64,000 bases of DNA, from NCBI RefSeq assembly GCF_000365305.1, contig NZ_CM001841.1, positions 435,551 to 499,550 on the forward strand. The letters are read 5' to 3'. Positions 27,064 to 36,137 of this stretch are shown piece after piece. A model generated the notes under the pieces. It was given only the letters and a program-made list of their open reading frames with translations. It did not search any database and was not told the origin of the DNA. The DNA comes from Dickeya dianthicola NCPPB 453 (GTDB lineage: Bacteria; Pseudomonadota; Gammaproteobacteria; Enterobacterales; Enterobacteriaceae). A program made the translations under genes and the position numbers. Every line of letters begins with the position of its first letter. Position 1 is the first letter of the stretch.

Positions 27064-28257
27064 TTATTTTAATAAGCGTAGTAGCATTTCGATTTCTGAA
27101 TTTGGTAATGAATAAAGGCATTTTATCAGTTTTCTCTTTTGTCTTTTCTCTTCAGTATCCCCTTCAGGATCAAATGATAGAAGTAAATCTGTAAACCCAA
27201 TATTTCTTATTTCGACTTGGTTTGATTTATTGACGATGAAATTTGGAATTTTAGTTATATAAGGATCACAGATTACTAATTTTGTACCTGATATATTAAG
27301 CCAGTTGGCTAAAACTACATTTACATGCTCATCTCCGAAGCTATAGCCAACAACAATTAGCTCCCGAATCGACTGAATTTTACTCCTAAATTCTTCAAAT
27401 AACTCCTTGGGTGCAATCTGTTCAAATTTTTCGGAAAATTTATGTCCCCCGGTAAGTAAAGATCTTCTTAAAAACTGTGTCTGACCGGAGTCATCTGATA
27501 CAACAAGCTCGTTAACGGCACGAAATCTAGACTCATGACACTCTTGTAAACTGAGTCTTTCAATATTTCCAATAGCACTAATATACGAACCAAACTGACT
27601 ATTACCGACAGATTTTAAATACTTCTCTTTATCCTCTATTGCAAATATGTCAAGTGAACCATGTAATTTGACAAGATTAATACCTGAGCCATTGCGATCG
27701 AAAAAATCTAATTTGTGTTGCTGGAGCTCATTTTTCGTGGCAACTCTAAATGATCCTAGGTGAGAGTAACCATGATCTCGGTCACCATAAAATCCATCTT
27801 TTAAGGGAATTTCGTAAAAGGAACATAGCTCCTCAATAATTAAATCATGATTTAAAGAGTAGATGTCTAATACACCAAATTTACTAACGATTTTTTTTAA
27901 TCCGAAATAGTCATGAAATGTTAAATCCATTCTGGAAAGGCATTTTTCTTGCAGCTCTAACAGCAACAATTGAATACATTCTGTTGTTTGTGTGATCAAA
28001 CCACCAACAGTTTCACGTTCTTCTCCCGTCGCAGAAAGCATCCATATTTCTAGTTCACTCACCATCTGCTCATAATGCATATCCGTGTTACTTATGATTG
28101 ATACAAAACGCTCTTTAATACTCTTATTTTTTGAGAAATTAAATAGATATGTATCAATTCTTTTTAATATATTCTCCCTGAGTGTGGCGGTAAATGATCG
28201 TACAAGTGGCATACCACATTCTACTGAAGCTCCTGCACCTAGAAAAAAAGCCAGCAC
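27064..28257 (-). CDS. SIR2-like domain protein, putative NAD-consuming effector
   Basis: This 397-residue protein starts at a GTG with AAGGAGAG nine bases upstream. It opens with FLGAGASVECGMP (residues 5-17), the NAD-binding loop of SIR2-like enzymes, followed by SLNHDLIIEE near residue 134, the histidine motif LVKLHGSLD near 198, and VVGYSFGDEHVN near residue 300. Such stand-alone SIR2 proteins act in several anti-phage systems as NADases; a housekeeping deacylase is less likely given the diverged core. It is AT-rich and faces the ATPase module convergently. Confidence 0.8.
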   Translation of the reverse strand: MLAFFLGAGASVECGMPLVRSFTATLRENILKRIDTYLFNFSKNKSIKERFVSIISNTDMHYEQMVSELEIWMLSATGEERETVGGLITQTTECIQLLLLELQEKCLSRMDLTFHDYFGLKKIVSKFGVLDIYSLNHDLIIEELCSFYEIPLKDGFYGDRDHGYSHLGSFRVATKNELQQHKLDFFDRNGSGINLVKLHGSLDIFAIEDKEKYLKSVGNSQFGSYISAIGNIERLSLQECHESRFRAVNELVVSDDSGQTQFLRRSLLTGGHKFSEKFEQIAPKELFEEFRSKIQSIRELIVVGYSFGDEHVNVVLANWLNISGTKLVICDPYITKIPNFIVNKSNQVEIRNIGFTDLLLSFDPEGDTEEKRQKRKLIKCLYSLPNSEIEMLLRLLK

Positions 28258-28413
28258 CTATTACTCTCCTTAAGTCTAAGTCGTGTCGATCTTATGGTTC
28301 AATGCCTTGCTTCCAAATTGCGCCATAGACACATAGAAATGAAGGAATACTAAAAATATCCTGAGTTATAAATAAATATTAAACGTCTGTAATGATATAC
28401 GTCCAAGGTGCGT

Positions 28414-28702
28414 TTATTTCGCTAACATAATGCAGTATTTCGTCGGTAAAGACTCATCTACAAACTTAGTAGTAAAATCGTATATAGCACCTTTTTCAAT
28501 AGTGACTGATACGTTCTTCAATTGAAACATCAAGGTCTGCGGTGCTCCGCGATTGTATAAAAACCGCATGAATGCGGAAATTATAATTTTCAGAAGTAAA
28601 ATCTACATGACGAGATTGTCGATCTACTTGGAATTTTTCAGAAAAAATAGACTCAAAGTGAGTATGAATATTTTTTATTACCTTGTTGATATCATTATAC
28701 AT
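28414..28702 (-). pseudogene. Small gene before the SIR2 gene, apparently frameshifted
   Basis: The frame opens at ATG 28702 (MYNDINKVIKNIHTHFES) and runs to a stop at 28496. Removing one base from the A-run 28559-28563 (T on the coding strand) would instead join it to a coherent continuation: YNRGAPQTLMFQLKNVSV, then a charged segment ending KYCIMLAK, with a stop at 28414-28416, giving 95 residues. It lies upstream of the SIR2 gene in the same direction and could be a partner or antitoxin. No family is recognised. The alternative is an intact 68-residue protein. Confidence 0.4.
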
Positions 28703-28789
28703 TTAAATAGCCCACGTTGTTGATTAATTATAGTTAACGAGTATCTGACTATCTTTTCATATTAGGGGATGTTCTCATATTTTCCACCC

Positions 28790-29293
28790 TTAAAACACCA
28801 ACTGCGTCGTCGAGAGCACTTCCCGCAGGCCGATAAAGGAACGGATCTGACGCACGCCCGGCAGGAACAGTAACTGTTCGGCGTGCAGTTTGTTGAAGCT
28901 CTGGTTGTCTTTGGTGCGGATCATCAGGATGTAATCGAACTCGCCGGTGACCACGTGGCACTCCATACAGCCGCTGATTTTCTGCACCGCCGTTTCGAAA
29001 TCCTCAAAGCTTTTCGGCGTCGAGCGGTCAAGCACCACGCCGATTAACACCACCATGCCGACATTCAGCGCCTGTGGGTTTAGCAGCGCGACATAGCCCT
29101 TGATCAACCCTATCTGCTTTAACCGTTCTACCCGTCGCAGACACGCTGGCGCGCTAAGTTTGACCTTTTCCGCCAGCGCCACATTGGAAATGGACGCATC
29201 GGACTGGAGATAACGCAGAATAGCCAGATCGAAACGGTCAAGATTGAGGCTTTTCTCGTCTGGGCTCGCGGCGGCGGCGGTTTTGGTTTTCAT
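28790..29293 (-). CDS. Lrp/AsnC-family transcriptional regulator
   Basis: This 167-residue regulator has an N-terminal helix-turn-helix (LDRFDLAILRYLQSDASISN and APACLRRVERLKQIG) and a C-terminal RAM ligand-binding domain with GEFDYILMIRTKD near residue 118. The ATG at 29293 is chosen because the family's N-terminus is normally short; 25 additional in-frame residues upstream look non-coding. ACC deaminase genes in pseudomonads are controlled by an Lrp-type AcdR, but here the gene is about 4 kb from acdS and convergent, so that role is only possible. Confidence 0.85.
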   Translation of the reverse strand: MKTKTAAAASPDEKSLNLDRFDLAILRYLQSDASISNVALAEKVKLSAPACLRRVERLKQIGLIKGYVALLNPQALNVGMVVLIGVVLDRSTPKSFEDFETAVQKISGCMECHVVTGEFDYILMIRTKDNQSFNKLHAEQLLFLPGVRQIRSFIGLREVLSTTQLVF

Positions 29294-29443
29294 GGCGGTC
29301 GAGGCTCCACAAGAAACAATAAGTCGTATTAACGCAGTAAAATTGCGCATGAAAGGAGTATGGCGCAATTTACTTCAACATAATACGCTCTATTCCAGTG
29401 CGACGCGCCTGATGGCGGATAGAGGGATGTGTGGATGGCGTAA

Positions 29444-29469
29444 AACGGCGCGCCAGGCTGGCGCGCCGT
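29444..29469 (-). terminator. Terminator of the chorismate mutase gene
   Basis: ACGGCGCGCC and GGCGCGCCGT form a 10-bp stem with a five-base loop, followed by TTTT on the minus strand, just after the chorismate mutase stop. Confidence 0.75.
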
Positions 29470-29474
29470 GGGGA

Positions 29475-30008
29475 TTATTGCTGTAATTTGGCCTGCTTGA
29501 GGGTGGTGAACAGCCGCGCCTTGTCGTGCTCGCTGAGGTTCTTCTGGGTCACGGTGTGCATAAACGCCGCGTGATTCAGCCGGCTCAGGCTGCCGCCCTG
29601 TTGGTGCAGGGTATCGGCGAGTTGCTGCAGCAGCATGCCGTTTAGTTTGGCTATCTGAGTGCGCACGTCGTCCAGCGGGCGCGGCTGCCAGTCTTGCTGC
29701 TCCGGCATGGCCAGCCAGTCGGCGCGGTAGCGATACTGAATCGCCTTGGCGGCATCCATCTGCGCCCGAATGAACGGCGTAACCGAATCGGCATCCAGCC
29801 CGTACTGCGTCGCCTGCTGTCGGCTTGCTTTCAGTACGTTGTCCTCCTGTTGCAGATCCTCAATCGCCAGATGATGAGCCGCTTTGTAGCCTGCTACATC
29901 TTTCATGTAGCCCAGGCGTTGGTTAACCAGTGATGCCAGGTCGGCGCTTTCCGCTGCCAGCGCACTGGTGCTGAGCAGGCAGGCTGCCAGACACATTGTC
30001 CGTAACAT
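29475..30008 (-). CDS. Secreted chorismate mutase, AroQ gamma class
   Basis: This 177-residue protein has a signal peptide (MLRTMCLAACLLSTSALAAE) and an all-helical AroQ-gamma body: LVNQRLGYMKDVAGYKAAH near residue 27, IRAQMDAAKAIQYRYRADW near 80, and a C-terminal four-helix extension. These enzymes turn chorismate into prephenate in the periplasm or outside the cell; in plant-associated bacteria and nematodes related enzymes are suspected of altering host aromatic metabolism. The ATG at 30008 follows GGAGA at good spacing; a longer in-frame opening is unlikely. Confidence 0.88.
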   Translation of the reverse strand: MLRTMCLAACLLSTSALAAESADLASLVNQRLGYMKDVAGYKAAHHLAIEDLQQEDNVLKASRQQATQYGLDADSVTPFIRAQMDAAKAIQYRYRADWLAMPEQQDWQPRPLDDVRTQIAKLNGMLLQQLADTLHQQGGSLSRLNHAAFMHTVTQKNLSEHDKARLFTTLKQAKLQQ

Positions 30009-30395
30009 ATTGTCTCCAGATGGTTGAAAGTAAGAAGGCAAAGCCGCCATATCGGCCTGCCGTCGCCGTGGCCGCCGGCGGCGAACACGGCAATCATCGC
30101 GTCACCATCTTAAGTGCATGGCATGATATTGTGAGCAACGCGGCGCTGGCGGATTGGTAACCAGACGTACATATTTTTGCATTCTGTGCGGTGATTACTG
30201 GATGTGATTGTATGCGCTCGTGTTATCAGCCGATGCGGCTATCCTGATTCCACGCGCGTTGCCGCTGCTATCTCATTCGCAACCGCCGGCGCGAGAAAGG
30301 GAAGCGATAGTGGGCATCGCTTCATTTTTATAAAATTTTCATACTGTTGGACATACATTGATACGCTCCGCCAGCGGGCGTGACGGAACGTGGCA
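30009..30395. other. Intergenic spacer with a plus-strand hairpin and T-run
   Basis: This 387-bp spacer lies upstream of the chorismate mutase gene and downstream of the MFS gene, both leftward. GAAGCGAT (30301-30308) pairs with ATCGCTTC (30316-30323), followed by ATTTTTAT on the plus strand and CCCTTTC on the minus strand. It may terminate the MFS transcript. No reading frame is convincing. Confidence 0.45.
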
Positions 30396-31628
30396 TTATC
30401 CGGAGTGGTCGGGGCGGGGCGATGGCAACGAGGTGTCCGCCAGTTTGCGGCGCAGGCCGATCAGCAACCCGATGCCGGCCAGCAGCGAGAGCGCGATAGC
30501 AACATGCATGAACCGGGTCAGCGGCCAGTCGTAGCGCTCGGACAGAAACAGGAACAGGCCCATCAGCGGCAGCACCGACTGGTTCAACATCAGGATCAGC
30601 GAGGAAACGCCGGCCAGCCGCTCGTAGGGAATCAGCGTCAGGCGCAGGGTGCGCATAATATTGCCGGTGAAGACTTTACCGACGATGCCCAGCGCGTAAA
30701 ACGTCAGAAACGGTCCCAGGCGGTCGAGCGTGGTGGTCAGCAGCAGCGAAGCGATGACAATCAGGCCGAGCCCTGCCGCCAGCAGCGCTTCCCGGCTCAG
30801 GCGATTGAGCGCCGCGCCGTAAACCAGCGTGGATAAAAATCCTGCTGCGCCGGCGCAAACATCAATGAAACCAAAATATTTCACTGATAGTCCCATCTGA
30901 TTTTCAATCAGTGCCGCGCCGCTGGACTCCACCAGCCCATCGAACATATTATTTCCTGCCGCCAGTGCGATCATCAAAATAATAAATGGATTGCTGATTA
31001 TCATCAGCAGCGGGAATAATTTTTTTTGCGCTGGATTAGGCGAGCCGATGTTATTTTCCATCGACGGGTCGGGGGTAAAAGAAAACAAGCGAGAGGTGAG
31101 GAAATAATAAGCGTTGCATAAATAGAATGTGGCGGCGATATACAGCAGCGTCAGAAAACCGTATTCATACAACAGCATGCCGATCAACGGCCCCAGCACC
31201 ATGCCGAGTAAATCCAGCCGGGTCAGCAGGTTAGCGTCCCGATCGATGTGGCGGCTATGGGCGGCGATCAGCTTTTCCACGGCGGTGAGGGTTTGCGCGT
31301 TGCCGATGGACACCCCGGCGCCCAGCAACCCGCAGGCCAACGCCAGTATCAGCGGTTGTTCGGCAAAATTCAGCACCAGACAGAGCAACAGGCAGCCAAA
31401 TGCCTTGACCGCGTCGGAAGCGATAGAAACGGGGCGGACGCCCAGACGGTCAATCAGCACGCCCAGCGCCGGGGTCAACACAATACGCGGCAGCCACCAT
31501 AACGCATAAGCCAAGCCAGAGTAGGTCAGGCTTTGGGTTTCGGCATAGACCAGCACCGGAATCAGGAACACCATCAAACCATCAGCGATAAACACCAATG
31601 CAAGAAAAAAAAGCAAAACCGGACTCAT
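30396..31628 (-). CDS. MFS transporter (EntS/enterobactin-exporter-like fold)
   Basis: This 410-residue protein has 12 predicted helices and the MFS motif between helices 2 and 3 (GVLIDRLGVRPVSI near residue 57). The sequence is most like the EntS/MFS_3 group of small-molecule exporters, though residue-level proof is lacking. It stands alone, and its AT-rich 400-bp upstream region suggests a regulated promoter. The substrate is unknown. Confidence 0.8.
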   Translation of the reverse strand: MSPVLLFFLALVFIADGLMVFLIPVLVYAETQSLTYSGLAYALWWLPRIVLTPALGVLIDRLGVRPVSIASDAVKAFGCLLLCLVLNFAEQPLILALACGLLGAGVSIGNAQTLTAVEKLIAAHSRHIDRDANLLTRLDLLGMVLGPLIGMLLYEYGFLTLLYIAATFYLCNAYYFLTSRLFSFTPDPSMENNIGSPNPAQKKLFPLLMIISNPFIILMIALAAGNNMFDGLVESSGAALIENQMGLSVKYFGFIDVCAGAAGFLSTLVYGAALNRLSREALLAAGLGLIVIASLLLTTTLDRLGPFLTFYALGIVGKVFTGNIMRTLRLTLIPYERLAGVSSLILMLNQSVLPLMGLFLFLSERYDWPLTRFMHVAIALSLLAGIGLLIGLRRKLADTSLPSPRPDHSG

Positions 31629-32036
31629 GGGATAAATACCCCTGACACGCCATCACTGCAAGTTACGGATACATCGGCTTTCTCCACCCATCCTGGCTGC
31701 TTGCTTTGGTAAGCGCCTGCGGATTTGCCGCGTTGTCGTCCTGCTACTTGAATTATTTAGGATATGTCAGGTCATGTTTTGTAAATTAAAAAAATGACGT
31801 AAGCGGAAACGGAAAATAAACGCTACGGCACCGTATAAGCGCTTAAATATAATAATGTGTCATTGGGAAAGTAAATGTTTATTTATTGACAAAACAGAGA
31901 ATGAACATTTTTGTTTAAAATAATTTTACCGCTTATTATCAATTTCGATAAATGCGCTGCCGGTATCAGTCATGTTGCTGTCATTGCTTTTTAGCTATTC
32001 TGTGGTGATGTAAATGGATTGGTGCAGGAGAACGAC
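31629..32036. other. AT-rich divergent promoter region
   Basis: This 408-bp spacer lies between the leftward MFS gene and the rightward HD-domain gene. It is strongly AT-rich from about 31740 to 31990. It contains no ORF of note and no recognised operator. Confidence 0.5.
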
Positions 32037-32747
32037 ATGGATTTACTTGGTTTTGAACAGGCACTTAGTCAGTACGTAGCCCGGCATCTGGCGGACTCCG
32101 TGGATAGCGCGCATGATCACCACCATTTGGTGCGGGTGGCGAACAACGCCCGGCACATTCAGCGGACCGAAGGGGGCGACCTGTGGGTGATTATCGCCGC
32201 CGCCTGGTTGCATGACATTGTTCTGGTCCCGAAAAATCACCCGGATCGCAGCCGGGCCTCGCGCATGGCGGCGGAAGAAGCGGTGCGCATGCTGTCGCTG
32301 GACTTCCCTGATTTTCCCCACGCGCTATATCCGGCGCTGTTTCATGCAGTCGAGGCGCACAGCTTTAGCGCCGGTATTACGGCGCAAACGCTGGAAGCCA
32401 AAATCGTGCAGGATGCCGACCGGCTGGACTCACTCGGCGCGCTGGGGCTGGCGCGGGTGTTTTATGTGGCGGGCATGATGGGGCGGCCGTTGTTTGATCC
32501 GCAGGATCTGTTCGCCTGCGAGCGTGAGCTGGACGATCGCCTCTACACGCTGGATCACTTCCGCGTCAAACTGATGCGCTTGCCGGAAACCATGCATACG
32601 GCGGAAGGTAAGCGCATCGCCGAAGCCAATGCATCCTGGCTGGTGGATTTCCTCGCCAAGCTGGCCGGGGAAGTGAACGGCGATCCGACCCTGCTGGACC
32701 CGCAGGTTCGCGCGCGCTTCAGCGCCTGGCATCCCTGGCTGGCCTGA
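32037..32747 (+). CDS. HD-domain phosphohydrolase (YedJ-like)
   Basis: This 236-residue protein has the HD metal-binding pattern: HDHHHLVRVANNARHI near residue 25, AAWLHDIVLVPK near residue 57, HAVEAHSF near residue 104 and VQDADRLDSLGALGLARVF near residue 125. It resembles E. coli YedJ, a putative nucleotide or phosphate-ester hydrolase. The start at 32037 follows AGGAG; a non-ATG start six codons upstream overlaps that site. Confidence 0.85.
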   Translation: MDLLGFEQALSQYVARHLADSVDSAHDHHHLVRVANNARHIQRTEGGDLWVIIAAAWLHDIVLVPKNHPDRSRASRMAAEEAVRMLSLDFPDFPHALYPALFHAVEAHSFSAGITAQTLEAKIVQDADRLDSLGALGLARVFYVAGMMGRPLFDPQDLFACERELDDRLYTLDHFRVKLMRLPETMHTAEGKRIAEANASWLVDFLAKLAGEVNGDPTLLDPQVRARFSAWHPWLA

Positions 32748-32879
32748 CGGTTGTCGGTTTTGCCGCGCCGCCCTACGGTTTTTTTTCTGCCTATGTGACG
32801 TAGAGCGGCCGTGATCACGCCATGTAGCGTCGAATCATGATATCGATAAGCGAAACTGTTCAGCCAGAGGGATTGATGC

Positions 32880-33686
32880 ATGAGAACGGTGCCGCATGGT
32901 CATGATAAGCCCACGGGGAACCAAAGCCTGCTGCGAGGATTTTTGCTGCTGGAGATATTAAGCAATTACCCGAACGGGTGCCCGCTGGCGCATCTGGCTG
33001 GGCTGGCCCGGCTCAACAAAAGCACGGTGCATCGCCTGTTGCAGGGATTGCAGGCGTGCGGCTACGTCACTCCGGCGCCTGCGGCGGGCAGTTATCGTTT
33101 GACCACCCGGTTCATTACCGTTGGACAGACATCGTTGGCGCCGCCAGAGGTGCTCCGGCTGATTGCGCCGCACTTGCAGGCGCTGAACGCCGCGACCGGA
33201 GAAACCGTCAATTTTTCCAGGCGCGACGGCGATTACTGCATTCTGATCCACAAGCTGGAACCCACTACCGGTATGTTGCGCACCCGCGCTTACCTCGGGC
33301 AGCAGATGACCTTGTTCAGTTCGGCGATGGGGAAACTGTTTCTGGCTGACGGCACCGAAGACGCGCTCTTTTCCTACTGGGGGCGCCATCACGCGCATAT
33401 CCGCAAACTGACCCCGTATACCATTACCGATCCAGGACACATGAAGCGGGAACGGGAAGATGTGCGTCAGCGCGGGGTGGCGTTCGATCGGGAAGAGCAC
33501 GAAGTCGGGGTGTGCTGCATGGCGGCACCGGTATTTGACGTGCATCGGCGCGTGAAATACGCCATTTCGTTGTCGCTCTCTTCGGCCAAGCTGCGCCAAA
33601 TCGATGAAGAAACCCTGTTGACGCCGTTGCGTCAGACCGCTGACTCGCTCACTCAGGCGTTGAAAACCCTGCCCGACGACATGTAA
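32880..33686 (+). CDS. IclR-family transcriptional regulator
   Basis: This 268-residue regulator has an N-terminal winged helix (LLRGFLLLEILSNYPNG and LNKSTVHRLLQGLQACGYV) and the IclR effector domain from about residue 80, including SSAMGKLFLA and VAFDREEHEVGVCCMAAPVFD near residue 200. It is related to KdgR but clearly distinct from it at the recognition helix. No obvious target operon is adjacent; the next gene is convergent. Confidence 0.87.
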   Translation: MRTVPHGHDKPTGNQSLLRGFLLLEILSNYPNGCPLAHLAGLARLNKSTVHRLLQGLQACGYVTPAPAAGSYRLTTRFITVGQTSLAPPEVLRLIAPHLQALNAATGETVNFSRRDGDYCILIHKLEPTTGMLRTRAYLGQQMTLFSSAMGKLFLADGTEDALFSYWGRHHAHIRKLTPYTITDPGHMKREREDVRQRGVAFDREEHEVGVCCMAAPVFDVHRRVKYAISLSLSSAKLRQIDEETLLTPLRQTADSLTQALKTLPDDM

Positions 33687-33759
33687 ATAAACGCTATCGG
33701 TACCGCGAGGCGGGAAACCGGCAAACCGGGCCGTCGGCGTGACGACCCGGCGCGAGGGA

Positions 33760-35349
33760 TCAGTTGATACGCAGCGGGGACTGCTGTGCTTCCAGATGGA
33801 AGAAACGAACGGAGTCGCGTAACTGCTCACCCTGTTCCGTCATGGACTGGGCGGCGGTGGCGGCCTGTTCGACCAGCGCCGCGTTCTGCTGAGTCACGCG
33901 GTCCATTTGGTCAATGGCGATGCCGATTTCCTTGATCCCCTGATGCTGTTCGTTGGAAGCCATCGAGATTTCCGCCACGATGTCGGTGACCTTGGTGACC
34001 GAACTGACGATCTCTTCCATCGCATGGCTGGCGGTGTCGGCGTGGCGGGAGCCATCGGTGATTTTCTCTACCGTACCTTCGATCAGCGTTTTGATCTCTT
34101 TGGCGGCGTTGGCGCTCTTCTGCGCCAGATTGCGGACTTCCCCGGCGACGACGGCGAATCCCTTGCCTTGCTCACCGGCTCGCGCCGCTTCCACCGCGGC
34201 GTTGAGCGCCAGAATGTTGGTCTGGAAGGCAATGCCTTCGATCACCGAGATAATATTGACGATTTTCTGCGAGCTGTCGGAAATTTCATGCATACGCTTG
34301 AGCATGTCGTCCACGACGTTGCCGCCATGCACCGCGGTTTGCGACGTCTGGCGCGCCAGTTCGCTGGCCTGATGGGCGTTGTCGGCGTTGCGCTTCACGG
34401 TTTCGGTGATCTGCTGCATGTTGGAGGAAGTTTGCACCAGCGATGCCGCCTGTTCCTCGGTCCGCTGCGACAGGTCGCTGTTGCCCTGGGCGATTTCATT
34501 GGCCGCCAGCGAGATGGATTCGCTGCCGTTTACGATGCCGAGCATGATGTCGGCCAGCCTTTCGTTCATATACTTCATGGTGGCCAGCAGGCTCTGGGTG
34601 TCGCCCGCGCGCAACGTTATGGACGTATTGAGATTGCCGGCGGCGATCTGGTTCATGATCGATACCGCATAAAGCGGCTCGCCGCCAAGCTGACGGGACA
34701 GGTTGCGGGCAATCAGGGTGGCGATGATGCCGGTAGCGATCACCGCCAGCAGCAGCAGGCTAGACAGAATATAAAGCGCGGTGTGGTAACCCTTATCTGA
34801 CTCGACGGCGGCCTGATCGCCGCTGGCGATCTCCATTTCCACCAGCTTCGCCAGATCTTTCATCAGTTGGGTACGGTATTTGGACGAAACCGCGCCGCTG
34901 ATTTTGCTGGCATCGTCCAGTTTTTCACTGTTGACCGCGTCAATCACCTTGGCGTTGACGTCGACAAAATTCTTAAAATTATCCGTTACCTGGCTGAACA
35001 GCGCTTGTTTGTCCTGCGCGTCGTTCTTCACCAGCCTGGCGTAATTGGCCTGAGCATTCAGAAACACGTCCTGATTCTGCAACAGTTCCTTGCGGTGGCC
35101 TTCTCGCTCGTCGGGCGTTTTGGAGGAGATGTACTGTATCTGTTGCAGGCGCAATTCAGACAAGACGCCACGCATTTCCAGCGTATAGCGTACCCCCGGC
35201 AGGCGACTGTCGCGGTAAGCATTGATGCGGTCATTATTGGCGCCGAGTTGGTAGATGGAAACGGCGCCAATCAGCAACATCATAACGATTAGTATGGAAA
35301 AACCGAACAGCAGTTTGGAAAAGACGGTTAATTGCGAGAATTTTTTCAT
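33760..35349 (-). CDS. Methyl-accepting chemotaxis protein
   Basis: This 529-residue chemoreceptor has a membrane helix at about residues 10-32, a four-helix-bundle periplasmic sensor, a second helix near 195-215, HAMP, and a signalling domain with the conserved hairpin ([21 protein letters not shown] region near residue 380). The C-terminus ends [14 protein letters not shown] and lacks the CheR-binding pentapeptide of Tsr/Tar. The ATG at 35349 is preferred to an upstream TTG. A FliA-type promoter lies just upstream. Confidence 0.93.
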   Translation of the reverse strand: MKKFSQLTVFSKLLFGFSILIVMMLLIGAVSIYQLGANNDRINAYRDSRLPGVRYTLEMRGVLSELRLQQIQYISSKTPDEREGHRKELLQNQDVFLNAQANYARLVKNDAQDKQALFSQVTDNFKNFVDVNAKVIDAVNSEKLDDASKISGAVSSKYRTQLMKDLAKLVEMEIASGDQAAVESDKGYHTALYILSSLLLLAVIATGIIATLIARNLSRQLGGEPLYAVSIMNQIAAGNLNTSITLRAGDTQSLLATMKYMNERLADIMLGIVNGSESISLAANEIAQGNSDLSQRTEEQAASLVQTSSNMQQITETVKRNADNAHQASELARQTSQTAVHGGNVVDDMLKRMHEISDSSQKIVNIISVIEGIAFQTNILALNAAVEAARAGEQGKGFAVVAGEVRNLAQKSANAAKEIKTLIEGTVEKITDGSRHADTASHAMEEIVSSVTKVTDIVAEISMASNEQHQGIKEIGIAIDQMDRVTQQNAALVEQAATAAQSMTEQGEQLRDSVRFFHLEAQQSPLRIN

Positions 35350-35382
35350 AATTTTTGTTCTTGGCAAGGGAAAGTATCTTTA

Positions 35383-35409
35383 ATAACGGCAGAGTAATTC
35401 AAAAATTTA
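35383..35409 (-). promoter_or_regulatory. Sigma-28 (FliA) promoter candidate of the chemoreceptor
   Basis: On the minus strand TAAATTTT (seven of eight matches to TAAAGTTT), an 11-base spacer and GCCGTTAT (six of eight to GCCGATAA) stand about 35 bases before the ATG. The spacing fits the flagellar sigma factor. Confidence 0.6.
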
Positions 35410-35724
35410 TTCCCTTCATCAGGAGAGTCGTCATTTTAGCGAATTGTTTTTTATTTTTTTAGCGGTGGTTTTGTGATGCTGGTTTGTGATTTTTTGTTTT
35501 TTTTGTGAAAAAACGGAACTCAAGTAAGGAGAAGATAATGAATAACTAATTATTTCATCTAGTTATGCTTTTATGACTGGTTGCATTATGGTTTTATTTC
35601 TGCGGTAATAAATAGATTTTCCGGTGTTTCAGGAATGAAAAATCACCGCCAGCGCCACCTGATAAAAAAGAGAAACGATCTGTTAACGATATTATTTCAT
35701 AAGAAATAAATCATCGTATGATGA

Positions 35725-35955
35725 TAGGGGCTAATTACCACGCGGCTGTTCTTGAACCCGGTGGTGTTCCGCATCATTGCGGGACACCACCTCATCCTGC
35801 GGTTCGGCAGTGTAGGAGAGTTGGCTCGGCGCTACCTTTGGGTGAGTGCCATCTGAAACTCGGGGTTGGCAAAACGGCAAAGCTGACTGTGAATCGGCTC
35901 ACAGTTTATGGTGATAGCCGGCTTGTAACCCGGTAATAACGGGCGATAAACGCTT
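35725..35955 (+). ncRNA. Candidate structured RNA upstream of rhaS
   Basis: The 770-bp gap between the chemoreceptor and rhaS has no convincing protein gene but holds a stretch rich in stems. GGTGGTGTTCCGCA pairs over 14 bp with TGCGGGACACCACC around a four-base loop (35760-35791). GGCGCT/AGTGCC forms a second stem (35828-35850), CTGTGA/TCACAG a third (35886-35903), and CCCG/CGGG a fourth near 35929-35943. A TATGAT box at 35717-35722 could drive it. It could be a trans-acting RNA, an antisense immunity RNA left by a phage, or a leader of rhaS. It does not show the B12-box of a cobalamin riboswitch. Confidence 0.4.
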
Positions 35956-36066
35956 GTGATCCTGCACACAGTTCAGTGATTTAACCGCTGGATCTTGAAA
36001 AAATAACCTCGCGGCGGCGATGTCGCGGCGCTATTTTAAGGCGCGGGGGCCTGCCTTCTGCCTACT

Positions 36067-36112
36067 ATCCCGACATAGGGATAATCCCGACATAGAGATA
36101 ATCCCGACGATA
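36067..36112. repeat. 17-bp tandem repeat before rhaS
   Basis: Two copies of ATCCCGACATAGGGATA (one mismatch in the second copy) and a partial third copy end 26 bases before the rhaS ATG. TATCCC...GGGATA inside the unit is also an inverted repeat, so it may bind a protein or form RNA stems in the rhaS leader. Confidence 0.75.
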
Positions 36113-36137
36113 AGTCAGGCTGAAGGGGGAATGCGAC

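Noticed and set aside
24655-28789. Prophage or integrative element
   Set aside because: No integrase, flanking tRNA or direct repeats were found around the defence-like islet; gain by homologous recombination is as likely.
28790-29293. Naming the Lrp gene acdR
   Set aside because: Known acdR genes lie beside acdS and are divergent. This gene is 4 kb away, convergent, and could be any Lrp paralogue.
33907-34800. 297-codon open frame on the plus strand
   Set aside because: It is antisense to the chemoreceptor gene and has a low-complexity, histidine- and glycine-rich translation.
35718-35936. 72-codon ORF over the RNA candidate
   Set aside because: Its frame crosses perfect hairpins, has no ribosome binding site, and shows no protein-like pattern.
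35725-35955. Cobalamin riboswitch
   Set aside because: A CTGTGAATCGG-like string resembles part of the core, but no B12-box is present and the downstream gene is a rhamnose regulator.
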